From Bettongia penicillata ogilbyi (Eukaryota > Chordata > Mammalia > Diprotodontia > Potoroidae), in NCBI GenBank assembly GCA_023548195.1, contig JAJHZJ010000419.1, forward strand, positions 1,672,773-1,736,772: a stretch of 64,000 nucleotides of DNA, written 5' to 3'. The position numbers and the translations under genes were made by a program. Below the pieces are notes generated by a model. The model ran no database searches. It was not told the origin of the DNA and saw only the letters and a list, made by a program, of their open reading frames with translations. Each line of letters opens with the position of its first letter. Position 1 is the first letter of the stretch. Shown here piece by piece: positions 55,864 to 64,000 of this stretch.

Positions 55864-56074
55864 ACAGTTCTTAACCTAAAGTTCATGGACATATTTTCAA
55901 GAGGTATGTGAACTTAGATGGGAAAAAATGCATCTCTATTTTCTCTAGCTATTAAATGAAATTTAGAATTTACTTCAATTTTGAATGTAGACAACAATAT
56001 GTAAGGGCTTTTTTGCTTCACCAGACTGTGAAAGGATTCCATGGAACACAACAATAAAAGGTTAAGAGCTTCTG
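55864..56074. mobile_element. hAT-type MITE
   Basis: 211 bp with ends CAGTTCTTAACCT and AAGGTTAAGAGCTTCTG, imperfect terminal inverted repeats centred on TTAACCT. 'gttcatggac' at the left and 'gattccatggaacaca' at the right are typical of the widespread nonautonomous hAT group. No coding capacity. Confidence 0.65.
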
Positions 56075-56640
56075 TCCCTAGGTAAATTTAAGTCTTTTAA
56101 GGACTTTTTTTCATTGAGAAATAAAAGGAAGGTTTTACCTGATACCTACTAGAGGAATTTTGAGCATAAACTCATTTAACTGAAATCATACTATGCCTAA
56201 GTAATCTTCTCTTTCTTTTTATAAGTTCATTCCCCTGGTTAAACAAATTCATGAGCATAAATTGAAATCTCTGACTTTTGTGTACCATAAAAACTTTTGT
56301 ATCTAATTTCTTCCTACATTTTGGGGGATTTCTTAATTTCTCCTTTTAATACCTTTTTTGGACACGGGATGAATATTGTTATATTCATTCCTATTAATTT
56401 GGTGAATCAGTGCAGTATGACTTTAAGAACTTAATAGATTTTTCATCTCATCACTGTTGGTGCTCCCTTACATGGTGCAAAACATCTACATTTCCTCCTG
56501 TGCAACTGTTGTCAATAACCTTCCATTATCCATCTATTGGGCATTCACTGAATACAGGAATGGAAATGATTCTTCCAGATTTCTTGACATTGCAATAGTG
56601 CTAGTAGAACATACAATGGTTCTATCACTTAGATAATTCA
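56075..56640. other. No recognised feature
   Basis: Unclassified AT-rich sequence just left of the provirus. Confidence 0.45.
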
Positions 56641-56645
56641 GTGGT
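56641..56645. repeat. 5-bp target duplication, left (GTGGT)
   Basis: Directly precedes the TG of the 5' LTR; repeated at 61855-61859 after the CA of the 3' LTR. Confidence 0.85.
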
Positions 56646-57110
56646 TGTAAAGGTAATTTAAATGGGAAGATCTTTTCCATTCATTAATAGGCCCATGTAA
56701 CCTGTTTAAATCACATGGAAGCCTAAGTCATATGTAGTGGGAGGAGCTTGCTGAATAGGTGGAACAAGAAGGGTGGACCAGAACTTGGGGGAAGTTGGTG
56801 AGAGCAGTTAGAGTTGAGGGAGGAGGTGACACAGACAAGCAGACAGCAAGGCTCATGAGTGTTTGTTTGTTGGAAGGCCCCAGGGGAGAGGCTTGGGAAT
56901 GGCTTTGTCCCTGACAGTGATAATGTGTATTGACTGCTTGACTACTATGATGGATTCCACTTTATGGTGTTAGGATTTGGCTTTCTCATGTCTGAATAAA
57001 TGTTTTTCTTTTGCCTTCTATACGGAGAATCTATCATACTTTGTGATTCAGAACTATACTGGCATATTCACAGACACCCTCAGTACTGTGAATATTGCCT
57101 TGGCAATACA
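56646..57110 (+). repeat. 5' LTR (465 bp)
   Basis: Runs from TGTAAAGG to AATACA. AATAAA at 56995-57000 marks the poly(A) site region. Compared with the 3' LTR it has small insertions, for example around 56865-56875 and 56945-56970. Confidence 0.9.
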
Positions 57111-57112
57111 TT

Positions 57113-57130
57113 TGGAGTCATGAACAGCAT
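57113..57130 (+). promoter_or_regulatory. Primer-binding site candidate
   Basis: TGGAGTCATGAACAGCAT starts 2 nt after the LTR with the invariant TGG. It partly resembles a tRNA-Leu primer site (TGG, then GTCA and GAA in order). The exact tRNA cannot be fixed. Confidence 0.5.
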
Positions 57131-57199
57131 CATAAGGTATAAAATCTCTATTTGGAGGCAGAAAGGTTTGAGAGGAAGAAATGAATATCCTATGATAGT

Positions 57200-58480
57200 A
57201 GGATTTACCTTATTCCTCCTTAGCAAAGGAATGGGCTAAAAGCACTGGATCCTGCGAAAACTGGGAACCAAGTTTACAGGAGTGAGAACCTAGAGACTTA
57301 GAAAGATATTTACAAGAAATACCAATAAAACTAGGGGAAAACACAGTAATGTGTAGGAGAGGGTGGATTTTATTAACAGGTTATCATATTATGTGTAAAA
57401 GCAGAGATGAGCTGTTTAGGGTAAAAATTGAGATGGAAAAAGAGTTAGCTAATTTGCATGAGGATTCTCAGGATGTGGGCTTTCCTTTGAAAAAGAAGGC
57501 TGGGAGGTCTCAGGTGGAGGAAAAGGCTGTTCATTTAGCTCAGAAGAAGTGAAAGACTGACAAAAGAAGTGTGCATACACCCTTTGTACAGACCCGGCCT
57601 AGTTGCCACAGTGATGATTGCCAGGAGAGGTCATGGGAGGACAATGTAACAAAATCAGGGTTGGAAAATGAAGCGACATTGGAGGGAGAAGATTCTCAGA
57701 CAGAAGCATGCCCAATACTAAGGTGGAAACAGGAGAACCAGGGGCACAACACAGTGTTTAGGAAGATAATTGAGGATTTTACTCAGCAAGAGGTCACAGA
57801 AATTTTGAGTCAGTTCACCCAAAGGACAGTAGAATTGTTAATGTCTTGAATGGTGACAATCAGTGATGAAAGGGCTGGAGGAAATCCCTAGGTATTAGTC
57901 AAAATCATTTTGTACAGAAAGCTTTTAGAGATTATAACATGCAAGGAGGTAACAATACAACTAATTTGCCAATTTTGACTGCAGAAGTATGCAATAGCAA
58001 GTATCCACTGACTGTATGTGGCCTAGTGGAGACAGCCCTTGGTATTCACTTAGGGACTGTATAAGAAAGTTAAAGGAGGAGTTAAAGAAGACTGCCATAA
58101 TGATTGGAAACAAAGGTGCGTACTATAATACCTCCTTAGCAGTTTCCCAGAGGAATATAATAGTGAAGATGGCGCCTCCTGCTCACAAGCACCTAGCTTT
58201 GACTCTAACAAGTAGAGAAATAGAGCACTCTCTTTCAGAGGTTCTGGGCAAGATTTCATAGTTAAGTGACTTAGGGGACTGGGAAAAAGACAAATTTCCT
58301 CAAGAGAGGAGAGTAAATAGCCAGTTGACTCAAAGTCAGAGTAGACTGACAAAGAAAGAATTGTTTACTGCTCTATTAAGAGCACGGGTAGATTTTGGAA
58401 GTATAGATAGTATTCCAAATAATAAACTATGCCAGATTTGTTGAGAAAGCAGGCTTGATACTAGATGAAATAGAGAAGTA
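57200..58480 (+). pseudogene. Provirus gag region, broken
   Basis: Nearly consecutive open pieces (57349-57552, 57571-57849, 58016-58261) in changing frames occupy the gag position. The sequence is Lys/Glu-rich and polar. I see no zinc knuckle (CCHC) and no capsid major-homology region, so the call rests on location between the primer site and protease. Confidence 0.5.
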
Positions 58481-58589
58481 AGAACTGCCCTTATATTTCC
58501 TCCTGAATCCTTGTATCCAAGTTTGTCACAATTTCAGGGAGAAAAGGAAATTGACTGAGCCTCAGCTCATATTAAAGAAGTACACAGAT

Positions 58590-58961
58590 GGGATAACAGA
58601 CCTCATATCAATCTGACCATATATTGGAAAAATGGATCAAATATTGTAACCAGGGCATTAATAGATACTGGGAGAGAGGCTTCCCTTATATATGGAAACC
58701 CTGATAAGTTCAAACATGGGAACTCCTATCACCATCACAGGGCTGGGAAGGGCTGAAATATCAACCAGACAAGTCAAACTGATGATGAAAACTGGACAAT
58801 TACCTAAGAAAGATTGTAATGTGGTAATTGTACCCATTCCTGAATACATCATTGGAAGAGATATATTGAGAGGTATGACTTCAAATTTACCTAAGGGGAG
58901 ATACCAATTTGCAGCAAGGAAGATAGGAATTAATACAGTTTCAATGGGTAAAATAAAATAG
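58590..58961 (+). pseudogene. Retroviral aspartic protease remnant
   Basis: The active-site motif L-I-D-T-G is read at about 58651-58665, and the C-terminal I-G-R-D-I-L motif (usual helix of retropepsins) at about 58849-58866. These two lie in different frames because of a frameshift near 58720, so the enzyme is broken. Confidence 0.8.
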
Positions 58962-59029
58962 ATCCAATCATTTTATCTGAAACTTCTGAAGTAATTACTT
59001 TAATGCAGTATCATGTACCTGGTGGGTAA

Positions 59030-59860
59030 GATGAAATTACGAATGCCAAAAAGGAATATGTTGAGGCAGGAGTGTTAGTCTCTACAACCACTTGATGTAA
59101 TAACCCTGTTTGGTAAGTACAAAAGTCATATGGGACACAGAGGATGACAGTGGATTATAGACTATTGAATAAGGTTACGCCTTCCTTGTATGCTGCTGTT
59201 CCAGATACTATTACCTTAATAGAAAAGATCCAGAAATATAATGGGACTTGGTACACAGTTATTGATTTAGCCAATGGTTTCTTTACTATCCCAATACGTT
59301 CAAAAAAATGGAACCAATTTGCTTTCACTTAGCAGGGCCAACAATATACTTTTACATGCTTGCCACGTGGATACCTGCATAGCTCCACTATTTATCATAG
59401 GATTGTGGCTGAACATTTAGATGAATTAGAGCTACCTTCTGTACAGCTTATTCACTGCATAGATGATATTATTATACAGGGGAAAATGTAAAAGAAATGG
59501 AGAAGATTGTGACACTTTTAATTGAGCATATACAAAGCAAAGGGTGGAAAATTAACTCTGCAAAGATTCAAGGGTCAGAACAAACCATAAAGTATTTGAG
59601 TATACAATGGAATCAGGAGCTGTGAGAGAATCTCCTATAAACTCAATAAAAGATTCCAGATTTTCCTATCCCCATCAATAAGAAAGAGGCCCCAAAGTTT
59701 GTAAGGTTATTTGGATATTGGTGACATTATTGGCAACATCTAGGACAAATTTTGAAATCCTTGTATAAAATCACTTGGAAAAAATATGACTTTGATTGGG
59801 GACATGAGCAGAGTAAAGCTTTTGAAGAAGCAAAAGTTGCTATATGATTGGCCCTAGATT
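59030..59860 (+). pseudogene. Retroviral reverse transcriptase remnant
   Basis: The RT fingers/palm is readable from 59144 (DYRLLNKV, AVPDT, then VIDLANGFFTIP with the first catalytic Asp). A stop at 59330-59332 interrupts it. The catalytic box reads C-I-D-D at 59456-59467, where retroviruses normally have Y/F-x-D-D, so the first residue is changed. A stop at 59489 and several between 59620 and 59730 and at 59846 follow. The thumb/connection region continues to about 59860 (QSKAFEEAK, WGHEQ). Confidence 0.88.
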
Positions 59861-60850
59861 TATGGCCTATGCAAAGTGGCCCAGTAGAATTACAAGTGAT
59901 TATAGAAGATGAATATGCAAACTGGAGTTTATGGCAAAAACAAGAAATGTACCTTGGGAAATTCCCTTCATCTAGAGTTCAAAATGCCCCTTTTGAAAAG
60001 CAGTCATTAGCTGCATATTTGGTTTTGGTAGAGACTGAACAACTGAATCTGGGGTATGAGGTAATATTAAGTCCTGGGATCCCAATTATGATCTGAGTAA
60101 TGAGTATCCCAAATTCTCACAGAATTAGATATGTGCAAGAAGTTAGCATAAATAGAAATAGTACGTTCAAAATAGATCTAAAACAAAAGTTGAGTATCTG
60201 CTTTACATGAATCTTAGAAAATATAGATACTGAGGGAAATGATACACCCCTTCAACCAAAGCAACAGTTGGTACAGTCCTTGGTAAAATGGAATGAGGGA
60301 TGTGATGGATTAACTGAAGAACAAAAGAGACACACATGGTTTACTGATGAGAAAGCAAAATATTTGGGCCACAAAAGACATTGGAAAGTGGTAGCCTATA
60401 ACCCAGGTACAAGGTGAACTCTGGAAAGTACTGGGATAGGTGAAAGTAGTCAGTGTGCTAAACTTATGGCAGTACATCAAGCTATCAAAACACAATAAGG
60501 AAGACAATGTCATACATTCACTGATTCATGGGCAGTAGCTAATGGGTTAGCTACATGGATGCCCAAGTGGAGAAATCAAAATTTTGAAATTCATGGCAAA
60601 CAAGTCTGGAGCAAAGAATTATGGAAAGATATATGATACATGTCTTTGGTTACTATTTTGTCAGCTTTTCATGTAGATGTTCATGTGTTCCTCACCAAGC
60701 CAGAATTTGAGTACAATGCACATACTGATTGACTAGCAAAGGTTTCATCTAAACATATTGTCCTTACTCTGGCACCAATTGATGATCCAGTACTAGCAAA
60801 ATGGGTCCATCAAACAGCTGGCCATTTAGGGGCCACACCAGACTGGCTAT
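59861..60850 (+). pseudogene. RNase H and start of integrase, broken
   Basis: The connection domain (59861-60090, ANWSLWQ, PFEKQSLAAY, ETEQL) leads to RNase H at about 60330-60740. Catalytic Asp residues appear in WFTDEKA and TFTDSW, and a final Asp in AHTD before a stop. The position normally Glu in the A-E-L motif is Lys here (AKLMAVHQAI). Integrase begins with the HQTAGH-like zinc-domain start near 60810 and is then lost after a stop at 60850. Confidence 0.8.
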
Positions 60851-61418
60851 GATAGTGAGTTCATGGTCTCCAGAAGTATGGCTGACCTTACCTACCATGC
60901 TTCTGGTTATTGTCTCCTTGTTTCTTTTTGGCTTTTTGTCTGTTAAATCTTGTTTGCCAGATTTTTCTTCTGCAGGCTTGGTACCCTCTACCTTCGGATA
61001 CCTGATTGCTTAGGCCAGATGTCACTTCCTGTCTATGACTGTGACGTGTCCCTGCTGAACCTGGCATTGACGAAGATCCAGATGCCAGCTAAATCATTGA
61101 TCTCTCTATTGGGACTTCTTGGGGTAGGGACAGCTCAACATCCAATTTCAGCAGGAGACTTTCACCCTTTACCCCAAGATTTTAGGCCCCATTCATTCAA
61201 TGGGGGAATGATGGAATACTTGTGCTCAACCCCCACCCTAAGATACTGTTTTATGTGTTCATTTTGTGTGATCTCTGTTATATTGTTGTAAAGTTCTATT
61301 GACACCAATTGCCTAAGATATTGTTTTATAGGTTTATTTTCTGTTATCTCTTACAATTCTATTAATACTAATTGTCCCACCCACCCATATAATGAATAAA
61401 AAAGATCTTGGGGCCAAA
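60851..61418 (+). other. Provirus 3' region without recognised gene
   Basis: Overlapping frames (60801-61013, 60950-61291) encode hydrophobic stretches such as LTLPTMLLVIVSLFLFGFL. There is no integrase core or envelope motif. A consensus-like 3' splice site (tttttcttctgcag/G) ends at 60977. 60978-61090 has a second copy downstream of the provirus at 61960-62066. A purine-rich run just before the 3' LTR (about 61396-61418) is the polypurine-tract candidate. Confidence 0.6.
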
Positions 61419-61854
61419 TATAATGGTAATTTAAATGGGAAGATCTTTCCCATTCATTAGTAGGCCCATGAGCTTAAATCATATGGAAGCCTAAGTCACA
61501 TGTGGTGGTAGGAGCTTGCTGAATGAGTGCAATATGAAGGGTGGAGCAGAACTACAAGGAAGTTGGTGAGAGCAATTAGAACTGAGGGAGGAGGGGACAC
61601 AGACAAGCAGACAGCTAGGCTTATGAGTGTTTGTGGGAAGGCCCCAAAGTGGAAGGGGGAAACTTGGGAATGGCGTTGTCCCCTACAGTACTAATGTGTA
61701 TTGACTTCTTGGTTACTATGATGCATTTGGCTTTCTGGTGTATGAATAAATGTTCTCCCTTCTATATGGAGAATCTTTTATACTTTGTGATTCGAAACTA
61801 CACTGGCATATTCATAGACACCATCAGTGCTGTGAATATTGCCTTGGTGATACA
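61419..61854 (+). repeat. 3' LTR (436 bp)
   Basis: Aligned to the 5' LTR from its start (TATAATGG, with the first TG changed to TA) to GATACA. AATAAA at 61745-61750. Confidence 0.9.
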
Positions 61855-62190
61855 GTGGTGCATGGGATGGAATGTTAAACCTGGAATATAAAAGACCTGT
61901 GTTCAAATTCAGTCACTAACTGTGTGACCCTAGGCAAGCCTGCCTCAGTTTCTTCTGTATACCCTTCACCTACAGATGCCTGATTGCTTAAGCCAGATAT
62001 CACCCCCTGTCCATGACTGTGATGTGTCACCTCTGGACCTGGCATCAACCAAAATCCGGATGCCAGGGATAATAATAGTACTCACCTCTCAGGGATGTTG
62101 TAAGGATCAAATGAGATACTATTTGTAAAATGTTAATAAAATTTCTAATATGAAGCAATAATATTTGCAAATGTTGAAGCACTTTATACA
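61855..62190 (+). mobile_element. tRNA-type SINE interrupted by a copy of provirus sequence
   Basis: SINE head 'gtggtgcatgggatggaatg', 'gacctgtgttcaaattcagtc' and 'gtgtgaccctaggcaagcctgcctcagtttctt', then a foreign ~105 bp (61960-62066), then the SINE 3' half 'ggataataatagtactcacc' and 'aggatcaaatgagatacta'. The provirus target site is the SINE's first bases. Confidence 0.8.
61960..62066 (+). repeat. Copy of provirus segment 60985-61090
   Basis: TACCCTTCACCTACAGATGCC to ATCCGGATGCCAG matches the provirus interior at about 80% identity over ~105 bp, same orientation. It replaces the SINE's 'ctcatctgtaaaatg' stretch. Confidence 0.85.
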
Positions 62191-62497
62191 TGCTATTATT
62201 ATTATTCCTCTTCTTACTTCATGACTAACTCCTCTCTTTTTCTAGTTGAACATTGCTTTAATAGTATCTTCTATGCCACTCTCCCTGCCTAACATTCTAT
62301 TAGTGGAAGAGCAGAGTAGAACTACTCCATTTGGTTACTCATCCAAGCAAATACAACAAATACCTAAACAGGGGAATTCCTTTCATATTGAACAGGGCTA
62401 CTATGGTGACATCTCTGTGGTCAAATGATGCTCCTCAATGTTGTTGTGTCGTTACACTTAGAGAGAAGTTCTGACTTACAGGTGCTCAGTCATATTC
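62191..62497. other. No recognised feature
   Basis: Unclassified sequence. Confidence 0.45.
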
Positions 62498-62745
62498 CCA
62501 CTTGTTGAGTCATCTCAGTCATGTCCAACTCTTTGTGACCTCATTTTGGGATTTCCTTGACAAAGATACTGGAGTGGTTTTCCATTTCCTTCTCCAGGCT
62601 ATTTTACACATGTAGAAACTGAATTAAACAGGATTAAGTGATTTTCCCAGGGTCACACAGCCAGTAAGTGTCTGAGGTTGGATTTGAAATTGTAAAGATG
62701 TCTTCCTGATTCCAAGACCACTACCTTATCCACAAAAGGCAACTA
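62498..62745 (-). mobile_element. tRNA-derived marsupial SINE (Mon1/WSINE-like)
   Basis: Complete antisense copy: 'agtcatctcagtcatgtcc', 'gactggagtggttttcc'-type block, 'ggtcacacagccagtaagtg', 'ctaccttatccac'. Confidence 0.9.
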
Positions 62746-62769
62746 CTATATAGATAACTTATCTATGCC

Positions 62770-63062
62770 CACTAATAGCAATAGCTAATATTTATATAAC
62801 ACTTTAAGATTTACAAAGTGTTTTAAAATTAGCTCATTTTAAATTTAAATTTAAATTAATTAATTTAAATTAAATTTAAAATAGCTCATTTTATTTGCCA
62901 CAATTATCCAATGAATTAGGTGCTGTTACTATAGCTGTTTTACAGAGGAGGAAACTGAGACAGATGAAGGCCAAGAGACCTGTCCAAGGTCCCATAGCTG
63001 TGAAATGTCTGAGGCAAGATTTGAAAACAGATCTTCTGGCCTTCAGGTCTAGGTCCCCTTAG
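62770..63062 (-). mobile_element. MIR-type SINE with AT palindrome
   Basis: Antisense MIR: 'agctaatatttatataacac', 'ttacagaggaggaaactgag', 'gtctgaggcaagatttgaa'. An AT-only near-palindrome sits inside it at 62836-62882. Confidence 0.8.
62836..62882. repeat. AT-only near-palindrome (47 bp)
   Basis: ATTTTAAATTTAAATTTAAA on the left is mirrored as the reverse complement on the right with one 1-bp slip. The phrase 'tagctcatttt' occurs on both sides, so the palindrome is an expansion or insertion that duplicated its edge. Confidence 0.9.
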
Positions 63063-63194
63063 CAGCTTCTCTCCATTTCTTATTGGCTGACCTGAAACTT
63101 GAATAATTTGGAAACTATGACGTCCCATGATTTGCAACCATACAGAATCATTAGAAGAATTTTTGTTTCATTATGGATCTATGATTTCATTGAT

Positions 63195-63375
63195 TATAGG
63201 GAAGTCTTGGTGAGGAAGCAATCTTTACCATTGTAGAACAATGACTTTTTATAACTTATATTTTTAGGGAGTTTACCAGGGTTCTGAGAAATTAGCTGAC
63301 ATGCCCAGGGTCATGCGGCCAGTATTTGTCAGAGGCAAAGTTGTCCTGCACCAAGGCTGACTCTTTTTCCTTTAG
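63195..63375 (-). mobile_element. THER/MIR-like SINE
   Basis: 'gtcttggtgaggaagcaatc', 'taccagggttctgagaaatt', 'gcccagggtcatgcggcc'. Confidence 0.65.
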
Positions 63376-63892
63376 GTCACTCTGTGTCTTTACTGGGAGA
63401 ATATTGGTGTTAAAAAGATGCTTCCTGACACTGCCTCCTCCTTCCTCTCACACTTTTCAGGGAGAAACCCAGAATAATTAGAAATGTTTTTACAACTTCA
63501 CAACAATAATCTACATGGCTTTCCTCTCCTATGTAATTCTAGATCCAGTAACAGCACTACAGGTTATCCTTCCAATCACTTATCAGAGTGACAGTGACGT
63601 GAATTCTTCATCCACTTAGTATTTCCTATGTAGTCAGTTTGGCTGAGCCTTTCTGGTGATTACAGACCTTGCTAATGAGGTTCTTAGGTGGTTGGGACTT
63701 GATTCAATCAGCCCAATGCCATTTAAAACAGGAACATATTGAAGACCTCATCACCTATAACGTATGTTGTTTCCATTAGGGCTCCATATTGAACATCCTC
63801 TCTGACACTGGAAAAGACCTTTGTATTGAATACGTGCCTAGTTCACGACTCACTTGATATTAAGAATCAGAGCAAGTTTCTGTGATTTTGGT
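63376..63892. other. No recognised feature
   Basis: Unclassified sequence. Confidence 0.45.
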
Positions 63893-64000
63893 TGGCTGCT
63901 CTCCTTCATTCTCAAAGAGGACTGAAATGACGCCACTATGCTAGAGTTGAGTTTCGGTGTGTCCTATGGTGACCAATCAGACCAAAGAAGCTTGGAATGC
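63893..64000 (-). mobile_element. Marsupial SINE with RTE-like tail, cut by window end
   Basis: 'ctccttcattctcaaagaggactgaaatgacg' is the reverse of the 'gagaacgaagg' tail of this family (compare 13.27 kb). The rest lies beyond the window. Confidence 0.65.

Larger units (their letters stand above)
56646..61854 (+). mobile_element. ERV-L-like provirus, defective
   Basis: A 5.2-kb integrated retroviral element with two LTRs, a 5-bp duplication, a primer-site candidate at 57113 and pol-gene order protease, RT, RNase H, integrase N-terminus. The RT wording (AVPDT, VIDLANGFFTIP) and the lack of a recognisable env fit the class III (ERV-L) group; its usual tRNA-Leu primer is compatible with the TGGAGTCATGAAC sequence but not proven. 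Every gene carries stops or frameshifts, and integrase core and env are absent, so it is not functional. The LTRs differ at many positions, showing an old insertion. Confidence 0.88.

Noticed and set aside
1..64000. Search for tRNA, rRNA, CRISPR arrays and host exons
   Set aside because: tRNA-like heads all belong to SINEs; regularly spaced repeats are microsatellites; no exon with convincing splice sites and protein similarity was seen.

Overview
The window reads as non-genic nuclear DNA of a metatherian (marsupial) mammal. It is AT-rich and carries no convincing host coding exon, tRNA, rRNA or CRISPR array. Almost everything recognisable is transposon sequence of several ages: tRNA-derived SINEs of the Mon1/WSINE type with the tail that ends in an AGTCGGACACGACTGAA-like motif, MIR/THER SINEs, a marsupial SINE with an RTE-like tail, many L2 (CR1-clade) pieces, marsupial L1 3' ends, hAT-type MITEs, ERV-L-like LTR elements and microsatellites. 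No species is assigned. Family names rest on recognising consensus features by eye; no database was searched.

Layout. 1-18.7 kb: scattered L1 3' ends, MIR/SINE and L2 fragments, two hAT-type MITEs (6.4-7.0 kb and 8.7-8.9 kb), a (GA)n tract at 7.4 kb and a 620-bp polypyrimidine tract at 15.1-15.7 kb. 18.776-21.765 kb: a complete, apparently young half-L1 (HAL1) retrotransposon. It has a GC-rich 5' UTR, an intact 368-codon ORF1 and a purine-rich 3' UTR with a poly(A) tail, but no ORF2, and it lies between perfect 15-bp target-site duplications. 22-34 kb: old L2, MIR and SINE pieces, with one probable LTR at 26.1-26.6 kb. 34.3-42.4 kb: an old minus-strand L1 running from its 3' UTR to its 5' end. 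It has since been interrupted by a SINE, by a ~105-bp copy of sequence lying 1 kb away, and by a 2.47-kb two-LTR element with a 5-bp duplication CTGCT. 42.5-53.6 kb: L2 elements interrupted by solo LTRs, L1 tails and SINEs. 55-56 kb: a detached L1 5' UTR-like block and a MITE. 56.646-61.854 kb: an old ERV-L-like provirus (LTRs of 465 and 436 bp, 5-bp duplication GTGGT) with broken gag, protease, RT and RNase H and a pol that stops in the integrase N-terminus. 62-64 kb: SINEs and MIRs.

How the parts relate. The HAL1 is the only protein-coding unit that looks intact. It encodes an L1-type ORF1p but no endonuclease or reverse transcriptase. Its first bases match the 5' end of the old L1 at 42.39 kb, and its last ~110 bases resemble the L1 3' ends elsewhere in the window. 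That fits mobilisation in trans by an active L1 ORF2p. The nesting gives a relative age order: L2 and MIR oldest, then L1 and LTR elements, then SINEs, with the HAL1 among the youngest insertions.

I found no clearly new biological system. The best leads are the intact HAL1, two short local duplications inserted into repeats (34-35 kb and 61-62 kb), an unclassified coding-like fragment shared by 14.1 and 29.5 kb, and two unique stretches that may be conserved non-coding DNA.
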